Below are positions 56,629 to 64,000 of a stretch of DNA of 64,000 nt, piece by piece. The DNA is taken from positions 104,282 through 168,281 of the forward strand of contig JANXCS010000001.1 of assembly GCA_025060105.1 (NCBI GenBank), given 5' to 3'. Positions within the stretch are counted from its first letter, which is position 1; the number at the start of each line of letters is the position of its first letter. A model generated the notes under the pieces. The model saw nothing but the letters and a program-made list of their open reading frames with translations. It was not told the DNA's origin and ran no database searches. The stretch is from Pseudothermotoga sp. (lineage in GTDB: Bacteria > Thermotogota > Thermotogae > Thermotogales > DSM-5069). A program made the position numbers and the translations under genes.

Positions 56629-57507
56629 ATGGTGTGTAAAGTAATGAAGGAAAAAGATGCCTTGGTTGAACGTTTTGAAAAACTCTGTTCGGCTGAGGAA
56701 CCAGTTTCCACAAATTTGTTCATAACTGATACTTTTCGCGAAGATCTTTCACCATTGCTAGTAGTGAAGAAAAATTCAGTGGAATTGTACGATTCTGGGA
56801 AGCTGGTCGCGCAGTTTGTGAATGAACCAAGCGTTTACGATTCAATCTGGACGTTCGTCAAATCTTTTGTTGACAAAGAAGACGCGAAGTCTGCTTTGAC
56901 GAGTTACAGATTCGCCAGGAAAATCGTCAGTGGGATTCTGCAAGCTATGGTCGTTTTGATGGAAGTTGAAGACAAACAAGGTTTCAGTCATTCCCAGAGA
57001 GTTGCCCGCTTATGTGTGAGAGTGGGTAAGAAATTGGGTTTAAGTAGCAATGAATTGAATCTTTTAAGAGAATGTGCGATGCTTCATGACGTAGGTAAAA
57101 TTGGCATAGAACAGCTCATGATGTATACACCAACGCGAATAAGAATATTCGAGAATATGCCTCAAGATCACACTGTGATGGGCGCAGTTTATTTGTCGTC
57201 AATTGAGTACCTGTGGGACATTGTACCTGCCGTTAGGTCACACCACGAACGATGGGATGGAAAAGGTTATCCTGACGGTTTGAAAGGAGAAGAAATTCCT
57301 CTGTTTGCAAGGATCATAGGTATCTGTGATTATTTCGATGAACTAACACATTTTGTCACATCTGAATGGGGTACTGGACCAAAAACTGAATCTGAAGCAC
57401 TAACCATGATCGAAGCTCAAAGTGGAAAGATGTTCGACCCAAGATTGGTGGAAATCTTCCTACAGATGAAAAGATCCAAAGATTCAGACGACTGCGTTGA
57501 GGAATAA
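56629..57507 (+). CDS. HD-GYP domain phosphohydrolase
   Basis: Likely cyclic-di-GMP phosphodiesterase of 292 residues from ATG 56629, 6 nt after AGAGGG. N-terminal 110 residues are an unassigned sensory-like region. HD pair is in LHDVGKIGIEQ; the GYP part is HHERWDGKGYPDGLKGEEIPLFARI. The usual HP-x-x-G helix reads QDHTVMG, a variant. Activity on c-di-GMP is inferred. It overlaps thrS only in context and ends 24 nt inside the opposite-strand gene. Confidence 0.9.
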   Translation: MVCKVMKEKDALVERFEKLCSAEEPVSTNLFITDTFREDLSPLLVVKKNSVELYDSGKLVAQFVNEPSVYDSIWTFVKSFVDKEDAKSALTSYRFARKIVSGILQAMVVLMEVEDKQGFSHSQRVARLCVRVGKKLGLSSNELNLLRECAMLHDVGKIGIEQLMMYTPTRIRIFENMPQDHTVMGAVYLSSIEYLWDIVPAVRSHHERWDGKGYPDGLKGEEIPLFARIIGICDYFDELTHFVTSEWGTGPKTESEALTMIEAQSGKMFDPRLVEIFLQMKRSKDSDDCVEE

Positions 57508-57963
57508 TCCCAAAGGTTCAAAGAGCATCTTTATGAGTTGGAGCGGCAAATTCATAGCTATTTCGAGAAGCTGAATCTGCTGCTCCAATTTTTCTTTTTC
57601 CTCAGGGGTTGCGAACGCCAGCTGGCTTTCAAGTTGTCTTATCTTCTCTTCAATGTATTGCTTGTAACTTTGTTCTGAAAACTCGTTCGACTGAGCTCTT
57701 TCGCCAGGATAATACACCCATACGCTGGTTCGACCGGCGACAGCGGCAAGAAAAGAGCCCCTTTTTCTCAGATCGAGACTTATACCCCCCTGGATGATTA
57801 CGCCACCTTCTCGTTCAACCTTCCTTTTGAAGTACAACCAGTTGCTGATCTCTTGAGAAAGTACACGCAGAATGCTGCGACTCGCTGGAGCCGAGTTCCA
57901 CAAACCAAGTTCACCGGGATCAAGTTTGTAACCGAGGGTTGGGTTCGCCACAGACTCTGGCAT
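57484..57963 (-). CDS. Unknown Thermotogae protein downstream of ruvA
   Basis: A protein of 159 residues, not recognised. The N-terminal half has GELGLWNSAPASRSILRV, then SLDLRKRGSFLAAVAGRTSVWVYYPGE. The C-terminal half is an acidic coiled coil (KQYIEEKIRQLESQLA; EKEKLEQQIQLLEIAMN) ending in a hydrophobic stretch. ATG follows AAAGGGTG. It is last in the minus-strand valS-folC-ruvA run, and its tail overlaps the HD-GYP gene by 24 nt. Confidence 0.7.
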   Translation of the reverse strand: MPESVANPTLGYKLDPGELGLWNSAPASRSILRVLSQEISNWLYFKRKVEREGGVIIQGGISLDLRKRGSFLAAVAGRTSVWVYYPGERAQSNEFSEQSYKQYIEEKIRQLESQLAFATPEEKEKLEQQIQLLEIAMNLPLQLIKMLFEPLGLFLNAVV

Positions 57964-57966
57964 GCT

Positions 57967-58533
57967 TCACACCCTCTTTGAAAGCTTTTTCAAAGCTTCT
58001 TTAACGATTTGTTCCGCACTCATGCCCGGTTTGAAAACTTTTCTAACTGCCTCGCGCGAGTCGGACTTCGTAAAACCAAGCACTGTCAAAGCTTCTATGG
58101 CGTCAAGATATTCTCTGTTCATGACGAGTGCCACAGAAAATTCCTCATCTTTCAACTCAGATATCAACCGTTCCGCTGTTTTTCGACCGACACCAGGGAT
58201 TTGAGATAACCTGTCCACATCACCACTTTTGATCATGTAAATGAGTTCGTCAGGTTCTACGGAAGAAAGTATCTTCAATGCTGTCCTATGACCAACTTTC
58301 GAAACTTTTGTGATTCTTTCAAAGATTTCAACTTTTTCTTCCTCCAGAAAACCATAAAGGATGAATCCATCTTGATTGAATTCAAGCCGTGTGTAAAGCT
58401 TGGTCTTCTCACCTATCTTCAGGGATTCTAAAGTCTTTTTATCACAGTGAACTTCCAATACAAAATCCAGTACACGAAGGAAAACTACATTGTTCTTGAT
58501 CGTCTCCACACACCCATAGACGGCAGCTAACAT
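57967..58533 (-). CDS. ruvA: Holliday junction branch migration subunit RuvA
   Basis: A protein of 188 residues that binds four-way junctions. N-terminal OB fold (LAAVYGCVETIKNNVVFL), central helix-hairpin-helix VGHRTALKILSSV and IPGVGRKTAERLISEL, and C-terminal domain III (DAIEALTVLGFTKSDSREAV) that contacts RuvB. ruvB and ruvC are not adjacent. Confidence 0.96.
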   Translation of the reverse strand: MLAAVYGCVETIKNNVVFLRVLDFVLEVHCDKKTLESLKIGEKTKLYTRLEFNQDGFILYGFLEEEKVEIFERITKVSKVGHRTALKILSSVEPDELIYMIKSGDVDRLSQIPGVGRKTAERLISELKDEEFSVALVMNREYLDAIEALTVLGFTKSDSREAVRKVFKPGMSAEQIVKEALKKLSKRV

Positions 58534-58536
58534 GGC

Positions 58537-59859
58537 TCACCCCGATATTGTCCATTCTGGTTCGAGTGTACCGTCTAGGATGTAGTCTCTCAGGTATCCG
58601 ACTAGGTACAGTGAGCCTGTTATTATTATCGTCGGCCATCTTTCTTTCTTGAGGATCTCCAAAGCCTTGATCGGATCGGGTTCAAAAGAAACATTCTTGT
58701 TGAACTGTTTCGCCAATTCATACGTTTCTTCCGGTTTCACGGCTCTGTGTGAAATTGGTCGTGTGATGATCAGCCTTTCGAAAAGTGGTGCTATGTGTGA
58801 CAAAACACCGATTTTGTCTTTGTCATCGAGTATACCAACTATCCCAGCGAGCTTCTCGTTCGCCAAATAAGTCATTATCGTTTTCTTCAAAGTGGCTGCG
58901 GCTGGTGTGTTGTGTGCCCCATCAAAAATGTATCTTGGGTTATCACCGATGACTTCAAACCTTCCTGGATTAATTGTTTTCTTCAGAGCTTTTCGTACAG
59001 CTTCTTCTCTCACCTCAAAACCTAGTTTCTCTGCAAAAAGCAGAAACGCCTGGAGGGCCACCGAAGCGTTCAAGAACTGATGTTCACCGTTCAACGTTAA
59101 CTCAAGATCCTTGAAATTTCGCAAACCTCTGAAACTGAACTTATTCTCATTGAGTTTCAATTGCACTTTGTCAAACTCGAAATCCCTGCCAATCAAGTGG
59201 AGCTCGCTCTTTTTCTCTTTGCAAACATTTTGTATGACTTCTAGGGGACCCAATTTAGTCTCTCCACACACGGTGGGATTTGAGAATTTTATTATGCCAG
59301 CTTTTTCAAAGGCAATCTTCTCAACTGTGTCACCGAGAATGTGCATGTGATCGTAATCTACTGTGACTATAACAGCCACATCGCTCTTTAGAATATTCGT
59401 TGCATCATACCTACCACCGAGCCCGACTTCTATTGCACCCGTTTGAACACCCATGCGTTCGAAAATACAGAATGCCATCGCCGTAGTGAATTCGAAGAAA
59501 CTCGGTTTACTACTTTCACCAAGTTGATCCATCATCTCGGCAAACTTTTGAACTTGTTTGAAACATTCTAAGTACAGTTGCTCTGGCACGAATTGTTCAT
59601 TGACTAAGATTCTCTCCTTAAAGGTTGACAAGTGTGGTGAATAATAAGCACCGGTTTTAAAGCCATGTTCTATCATGAGATTACTCAGAAGTTTGGTGAC
59701 GGATCCCTTACCGTTCGTGCCAGTGACGTGAACACTGCGAAATTTATCTTGAGGATTTCCCAAAAAGTCACAAAGCTTTGCGATCCTATCGAGTCCCAGT
59801 GTGATTTTCCCTGAAGGTCTTTCTCTATAGATGTACGCGAGCATCTCAAGATAATTCAT
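58537..59859 (-). CDS. folC: Folylpolyglutamate synthase/dihydrofolate synthase
   Basis: Mur-ligase-family enzyme adding glutamate to folate; 440 residues. P-loop VTGTNGKGSVTKLLSN near 42-57, YYSPHLSTFKERI, EVGLGGRYDATNIL and DYDHMHILGDTVEKIAFEKAGI are typical. C-terminal domain contains YIFDGAHNTPAA. Start ATGA overlaps the valS stop. Whether it also makes dihydrofolate is undecided. Confidence 0.96.
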   Translation of the reverse strand: MNYLEMLAYIYRERPSGKITLGLDRIAKLCDFLGNPQDKFRSVHVTGTNGKGSVTKLLSNLMIEHGFKTGAYYSPHLSTFKERILVNEQFVPEQLYLECFKQVQKFAEMMDQLGESSKPSFFEFTTAMAFCIFERMGVQTGAIEVGLGGRYDATNILKSDVAVIVTVDYDHMHILGDTVEKIAFEKAGIIKFSNPTVCGETKLGPLEVIQNVCKEKKSELHLIGRDFEFDKVQLKLNENKFSFRGLRNFKDLELTLNGEHQFLNASVALQAFLLFAEKLGFEVREEAVRKALKKTINPGRFEVIGDNPRYIFDGAHNTPAAATLKKTIMTYLANEKLAGIVGILDDKDKIGVLSHIAPLFERLIITRPISHRAVKPEETYELAKQFNKNVSFEPDPIKALEILKKERWPTIIITGSLYLVGYLRDYILDGTLEPEWTISG

Positions 59860-62447
59860 GATAGATCCCCCAAAATTTGTCTAAGGATAGCCAGTCTCTC
59901 CTCAATTTGGACTAATTTTTCCTTCGTTTCGTTCACGGCGTCTTCAGGCGCACGCGTTAAAAAGTTTTCATCTGATAGTTTTCTCTGGAGCCATTCTTTG
60001 TCCTGTTCGAGTTTAGAAATGTTTTTCTGAAGCCTTTTGATTTCTTCTTCAACGTTCAAACCCTCCACGTTCACGTACACATGAAGTTCGTTTGAAACAT
60101 AGGCTGTTGCACATCTGGATGGCTTTGCATTCGAATGGACTATTTTATCAACGAACGCGAGGTGTTTCACATAAAGTTCTTCCTCTGAAGATAGTTCTTT
60201 ACCAACTGTGAATAGTTCCACCGTTCGCTTGATAGGAATATTCAATTCTGCTTTGATGTTTCTTATACCTTTGACAATCTGCTGAATTTTAACAAATGAA
60301 CGCTCTGCTTCCTCGTTGATGAATTGTCTTTCTACGTCAGGCCAAGAAGCTATCACTATGGATTCTTTAGCTATGGGCAATTTCTGCCAGAGTTCCTCAG
60401 ACAAGAACGGCATGAACGGATGGAGCAATCTGAAACTGATGTTGAGAACATTAACAAGTACGTTCTGGACAGTTTTCCTATCGTTTGACGAGAGCCTTGG
60501 TTTTGCACACTCGATGTACCAATCGCAGAATTCATCCCAGAAGAAATCGTAAAGAGCTCTTGCCGCGATGTTGAATTCAAAGTTTTCCAAAGCGTTCGTC
60601 ACGGTTTGAACGGTTTTCTGTAATCTTGAAAGGATCCATTTGTCGGCCACATCTAGGTCTTCCAAAGCATACGGCTCAAAACCTTCAAGGTTCATGAGTA
60701 CGAACCTCGTTGCGTTCCAAATTTTGTTTGCAAATTTCCTGTATGTATCAAAGTATTTCTCATCGAGTTTTATATCTACACCCTGTGCTGCGAGAATTGC
60801 AAGGGTGAACCTCACCGGATCAGTTCCATACTTCTCAGACATATCGATAGGATCAATACCGTTTCCCAATGACTTGCTCATCTTTCTGCCGAACTTATCT
60901 CGGATGAGCTGGTGTATATAAACATAGCTGAAGGGCTTTTCGTGCATGAACTCATACCCCATCATGATCATCCGTGCTACCCAGAAGAAGATGATGTCAA
61001 ATCCTGTTACAAGAACGGTGGTGGGATAATACCTCTTCAAATCATCTGTTTCTTCTGGCCAACCCAACGTTGAAAAAGGCCAAAGTGCGGAGGAGAACCA
61101 CGTGTCCAGAACATCTTCATCTTGGTGCAACAAGTTCGAGCCGCACTTTGAACAAATTTTCGGTTCTTCCTCTTCTACAATAATCTGGCCGCAATTTTCG
61201 CAATACCAGACTGGTATCCTATGGCCCCACCAAAGTTGTCTACTGATGCACCAGTCCCTCACATTGTACATCCAATGTAGATAAACTTTCTTCCATCTTT
61301 CTGGAACAAACTTGATCTGTCCGGTTTCAACGGCTTCTATGGCCTTCTCTGCCAAAGGTTTCATGCGAACGAACCATTGATCCATCAACCTTGGTTCCAC
61401 GACTGTCTCGCACCTGTAGCAATGACCAATCGAGTGGGAGATACTTTCAATCTTCAAAAGATAACCACCGGATTCCAAGTCAGCCACAACGGCTTCTCTG
61501 GCTCGATATCTATTCAAACCCTTGTATTTTCCTCCATTATCATTAACAACCGCGTCGTCGTCGAAAATGTCTATCAGAGGCAAATTGTGGCGCTTGGCAA
61601 CTTCGAAATCGTTGGGATCGTGTGCTGGCGTGATCTTCACAATACCTGTTCCAAATTCCGGATCAACGTATTCGTCGGCTACGATCTCCAAAGCTCTGTT
61701 CATCAAAGGCAGGACGACTTTCTTTCCTATCAAGTGTGTGTATCTCTCATCTTTCGGATTGACTGCAACGGCAGTGTCACCGAGCATTGTTTCTGGTCGC
61801 GTTGTGGCAACGACAACGTATTCATCCTGTGAGTCAAGCAGAGGGTACTTCACATAATACAGTTTCCCTTGAACTTCATCGTGTTCCACTTCGTCATCGG
61901 CTAGTACGGTTTTACACCTTGGACACCAGTTCACCATGTATTTTCCTTTGTAAATGAGACCTTTCTTGTAGAGCTCCACAAATACCTTTCGAACAGCGCG
62001 AGACAAACCTTCATCGAGCGTGAACCTTTCCCTCGTCCAGTCTACGGAAGCGCCAAGAGTTTCTATCTGTTGTCTGATTTCTTTTCTATACTTTCTTGCC
62101 CACTCCCAAACTACCTCGAGAAATTCTTGTCTACCGAGTTGTTCACGCGTTTTTCCTTGGGACGCCAAATATTTCTCCACCGCGTTCTGAGTTGCAATAC
62201 CTGCATGATCTTCTCCAGGAACCCACAACGTATCGTATCCCTTCATCCTCTTATAACGCACGAGGATATCTTGCAGAGTTATGTTCAAAGCGTGTCCCAT
62301 ATGGATACGCCCAGTGATGTTTGGAGGTGGTATGACTATCACGAATGTTTCTCCAACACCACTCGGGGTGAAGTAACCTTTGTTCACCCAGAATTCATAC
62401 CATTTTCTTTCGATCGCCTCGGGAGCATAACGTGTGCCAAGATCCAT
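59856..62447 (-). CDS. valS: Valyl-tRNA synthetase
   Basis: Class I synthetase, 863 residues from ATG 62447, behind GGAGGTG; the longer frame to 62492 is not needed. HIGH motif PPNITGRIHMGHALN, KMSKS motif GRKMSKSLGNGIDP, editing domain, and zinc-binding cysteines at WCPRC and CENCG...CSKCG. The C-terminal coiled-coil domain (EEEIKRLQKNISKLEQDKEWL) that grips tRNA is present. Confidence 0.98.
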   Translation of the reverse strand: MDLGTRYAPEAIERKWYEFWVNKGYFTPSGVGETFVIVIPPPNITGRIHMGHALNITLQDILVRYKRMKGYDTLWVPGEDHAGIATQNAVEKYLASQGKTREQLGRQEFLEVVWEWARKYRKEIRQQIETLGASVDWTRERFTLDEGLSRAVRKVFVELYKKGLIYKGKYMVNWCPRCKTVLADDEVEHDEVQGKLYYVKYPLLDSQDEYVVVATTRPETMLGDTAVAVNPKDERYTHLIGKKVVLPLMNRALEIVADEYVDPEFGTGIVKITPAHDPNDFEVAKRHNLPLIDIFDDDAVVNDNGGKYKGLNRYRAREAVVADLESGGYLLKIESISHSIGHCYRCETVVEPRLMDQWFVRMKPLAEKAIEAVETGQIKFVPERWKKVYLHWMYNVRDWCISRQLWWGHRIPVWYCENCGQIIVEEEEPKICSKCGSNLLHQDEDVLDTWFSSALWPFSTLGWPEETDDLKRYYPTTVLVTGFDIIFFWVARMIMMGYEFMHEKPFSYVYIHQLIRDKFGRKMSKSLGNGIDPIDMSEKYGTDPVRFTLAILAAQGVDIKLDEKYFDTYRKFANKIWNATRFVLMNLEGFEPYALEDLDVADKWILSRLQKTVQTVTNALENFEFNIAARALYDFFWDEFCDWYIECAKPRLSSNDRKTVQNVLVNVLNISFRLLHPFMPFLSEELWQKLPIAKESIVIASWPDVERQFINEEAERSFVKIQQIVKGIRNIKAELNIPIKRTVELFTVGKELSSEEELYVKHLAFVDKIVHSNAKPSRCATAYVSNELHVYVNVEGLNVEEEIKRLQKNISKLEQDKEWLQRKLSDENFLTRAPEDAVNETKEKLVQIEERLAILRQILGDLS

Positions 62448-62496
62448 CCTTTTCAGCACCTCCAGTGGCTTCCTTTCAACAAATTTTATCACAGCG

Positions 62497-62877
62497 TTAG
62501 CTCACAAAAATGCGAACCGTTGTGCCATCGTTGCTCGATATATTCACAATGTCACCTTCTAACTCTTCTAAACTGCTTAGAACTTGATCGATCTGATGAG
62601 CGATCATTTGTAGATCAACGTTTGGTAACTTCTCTTTCAAGGCTGGCAACGAGAGTTTCAAAAGTTGTGCCATGCTCACAGGTATTTTCACATCAACTTT
62701 TTCGCCTTGAGCGCTTCTGATTTGAATGTAAAGCATTTTCTTTCCCGAAGTTTTTTCTCTCGCATGTTGCTGAGACGGTGAAAAAATTCCTACTGTTTCA
62801 GCTATCTCCAAAGCTTCCTCCGGACTTATCTTGCCTTCCTTGACGAGCTTGAACAACTTCAATAGTTCCTCCCTCAT
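62497..62877 (-). CDS. SHOCT-like domain protein, C-terminal domain shared with next gene
   Basis: A protein of 126 residues from ATG 62877, behind GAGGAGG; the longer frame to 62901 is rejected. N-terminal helix-turn-helix of SHOCT-like type: LLKLFKLVKEGKISPEEALEIAE. The C-terminal 80 residues (VDVKIPVSMAQLLKLSLPALKEK; GDIVNISSNDGTTVRIFV) resemble the strand-rich part of YvlB-like proteins. The upstream gene carries the same C-terminal domain. Function unknown. Confidence 0.8.
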   Translation of the reverse strand: MREELLKLFKLVKEGKISPEEALEIAETVGIFSPSQQHAREKTSGKKMLYIQIRSAQGEKVDVKIPVSMAQLLKLSLPALKEKLPNVDLQMIAHQIDQVLSSLEELEGDIVNISSNDGTTVRIFVS

Positions 62878-62890
62878 GATCTTCCTCCTC

Positions 62891-63412
62891 TCATACAACA
62901 CCGATTTTCACCGTTGTGTCCTCGGTTTCAATGTGAACGAAGTCTCCCTTGTATGTGAAAAGTTCATCAAGGCAAGAGTTTACCAGCGTGAGGATCGACC
63001 TTACTTCGTTTTCAGACAATGAAGAACCAGATTTTTTGCATAGATGCTTGATGAACAAAGAAGAAAGGGAGTTCAAAAAAGGCCTCACCAGCAGAATTAG
63101 GGATATCGGTATCGATATCTTGATGTCAACTTCTTTTTTTCCTCCTCTAATCCAGACGATGATCTTTCTGCCAACTGGTGCTGTAAAAAAGCTTTCAAGC
63201 CATTCAAGATCTTCTTCATCAATTTTACCTTTCAGTTGTTCTTTAAGAAAAAATAGTTCGTTCTTTTGCCTTTTCCTAGCACGAAGTGCGATTTTTGAGA
63301 GGGTAACTATCAGATAAATTCCGGCAGCTAGGAACAAGATACCGAAGAATACTCTAGCACCGAAAACTATCAAAGCTGTCCCTGCAAGTATCAGTATGAT
63401 GGCCAATAGCAC
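62891..63412 (-). CDS. Two-helix membrane protein with the same C-terminal domain
   Basis: A protein of 173 residues. Two N-terminal hydrophobic segments (LLAIILILAGTALIVFG; VFFGILFLAAGIYLIVTL) are followed by a cytoplasmic part whose C-terminus (VDIKISIPISLILLVRPFLNSL; GDFVHIETEDTTVKIGVV) matches that of the downstream gene. GTG start follows GGGGTGGG. It leads the minus-strand run containing valS. No name can be given. Confidence 0.75.
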   Translation of the reverse strand: MLLAIILILAGTALIVFGARVFFGILFLAAGIYLIVTLSKIALRARKRQKNELFFLKEQLKGKIDEEDLEWLESFFTAPVGRKIIVWIRGGKKEVDIKISIPISLILLVRPFLNSLSSLFIKHLCKKSGSSLSENEVRSILTLVNSCLDELFTYKGDFVHIETEDTTVKIGVV

Positions 63413-63428
63413 GTTCCCACCCCAAAAA

Positions 63429-63457
63429 ATTGTAAATCATATCTTCAAATTTATCAA
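63429..63457 (-). promoter_or_regulatory. Promoter of the valS-folC-ruvA unit
   Basis: Minus-strand TTGATA (63452-63457) and TACAAT (63429-63434) at 17 nt, 17 nt before the GTG of the first gene. A strong sigma-70-like match. Confidence 0.7.
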
Positions 63458-63575
63458 GTTCTAGTTCAGATTTTTTTGCCAAAGTGGTCCAACGACGAAA
63501 GGGTTGTTATAAGGATACGTTGGAGTGAATCGACAGTGGTGTAATGTTTTATTTTCTTAATCTTAATGGTACGGA

Positions 63576-63584
63576 TGATACAAT
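63576..63584 (+). promoter_or_regulatory. Extended -10 promoter of the rplU leader
   Basis: TGATACAAT is an extended -10 element; no good -35 is visible. Transcription from here gives a leader of about 95 nt holding the hairpin described next. Confidence 0.5.
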
Positions 63585-63606
63585 AATGCCGCTGAAAAAA
63601 TTCATA

Positions 63607-63662
63607 GCACTTGAAAAACGTGAAAAAGGTTCCACGGTGAGTGGAACTACGTTTTTCAGTGC
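63607..63662 (+). ncRNA. Candidate rplU (L21) leader RNA structure
   Basis: A two-tier hairpin in the rplU 5' untranslated region. Outer stem: GCAC-T-TGAAAAACGT (63607-63621) with ACGTTTTTCA-GTGC (63649-63662), one bulged T. A 5' internal loop GAAAAA (63622-63627) leads to an inner stem GTTCCAC/GTGGAAC (63629-63647) with a GGTGA loop. It ends about 10 nt before the AAGGAGGTG site. It has no T tail, so it is more like a protein-binding leader than a terminator. L21 leaders are known in Firmicutes; identity here is inferred. Confidence 0.6.
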
Positions 63663-63685
63663 TTGTTTACCAAGGAGGTGTGTTC

Positions 63686-64000
63686 GTGTACGCCATTATA
63701 GAAACTGGTGGAAAGCAGTACCGTGTCAGTGAAGGCGACATAGTCGCGGTGGAAAAATTACCGCAAACCGAGGGAGAGCCTGTCATCTTCGACCGAGTTG
63801 TTCATGTTTCTGCCGATCAACTAGTCAAGATAGGACAACCCTATGTGGAAGGTTGCAATGTGAAAGGCATCGTGTTGAAGCATGAGAAGGCTAGAAAGGT
63901 CATGTCGATACGTTATAGACCTAAAGACAACGTTCGAAGGAGACGTGGTCACAGACAATGGTATACACTAGTTAAGATCGAAAAAATCGAGCTTGGTGAA
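63686..64000 (+). CDS. rplU: 50S ribosomal protein L21, 3' end at window edge
   Basis: 105 codons are visible and the frame is open to the window end. GTG start 63686 follows AAGGAGGTG. The sequence begins YAIIETGGKQYRVSEGD and ends with VRRRRGHRQWYTLVKIEKIEL, the L21 signature at the C-terminus, so probably only the stop codon is missing. The expected next gene is rpmA (L27), outside the window. Binds 23S rRNA in the large subunit. Confidence 0.97.
   Translation, partial: MYAIIETGGKQYRVSEGDIVAVEKLPQTEGEPVIFDRVVHVSADQLVKIGQPYVEGCNVKGIVLKHEKARKVMSIRYRPKDNVRRRRGHRQWYTLVKIEKIELGE

Noticed and set aside
63544-63732. Open frame across the rplU leader
   Set aside because: It has no ribosome-binding site, and covers the hairpin and the start of rplU in another frame.

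Overview
This 64 kb window is a compact, mostly housekeeping stretch of a thermophilic bacterium of the phylum Thermotogae, most likely Pseudothermotoga or Thermotoga. The evidence for this is a 60-residue ferredoxin with the six-cysteine spacing of the Thermotoga maritima protein, a TrmB with a long C-terminal extension, a small cyclophilin-like protein resembling TM1367, tandem deoxynucleoside kinases, a dnaA gene not linked to dnaN, frequent TTG and GTG starts behind strong GGAGG sites, and Lys/Glu-rich proteins. These assignments come from reading the sequence and from knowledge of the families; no database search was run. I saw no rRNA or tRNA gene, CRISPR array, transposase or prophage, and no gene-free stretch above 300 bp.

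Layout. (1) 3-4211 (+): nnrD/E (5' end outside the window), a membrane coiled-coil/TPR protein, trmB and gpsA, with gpsA running tail-to-tail into dnaA. (2) 4180-5834 (-): dnaA and a ferredoxin gene, separated by a terminator. (3) 5924-17212 (+): a SYLF protein, uvrB, suhB-like phosphatase, two deoxynucleoside kinases, a RodZ-like protein, a DUF4416 protein, rimO, pgsA, thpR, recA, recX and rny. The rodZ-rimO-pgsA-recA-rny order is an old conserved bacterial cluster. (4) 17232-21492 (-): pyrG, a ribokinase-type kinase, sir2, a membrane protein and the cyclophilin-like gene behind a good promoter. (5) 21597-32784 (+): a sugar aminotransferase, a UDP-sugar dehydrogenase, a membrane pyrophosphatase, a MutS-like ATPase, xseA-xseB, dxs, and a yloU-yloV pair. 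(6) Divergent tdh and kbl (32785-35152), a two-step threonine catabolic pathway. (7) 35230-41451 (+): a complete Opp/Dpp-type ABC importer, followed by two small membrane proteins. (8) 42148-54600 (-): one closely packed run of eleven genes: nagA, smc, a NUDIX hydrolase, a FliS-partner candidate, fliS, a GNAT protein, a 2-hydroxyacid dehydrogenase, mreD-like, PBP2, a TIGR03960-type radical SAM protein and a CPBP protease. (9) thrS and an HD-GYP protein (+). (10) 57484-63412 (-): an unknown gene, ruvA, folC, valS and two genes sharing a C-terminal domain. (11) The rplU leader and rplU (+) at the right edge.

I did not find an obviously new multi-gene defence or mobile system. The observations most worth following are: a two-tier RNA hairpin in the rplU leader that looks like an L21-type autoregulatory element; a long perfect hairpin inside the MutS-like gene; a membrane pyrophosphatase with K+-independent signature residues and an unusual Asp in the ion-gate motif; two adjacent genes built on one C-terminal domain; a DUF4416/rimO overlap that one base in a T run would remove; and a hairpin lying over the kbl -10 box.
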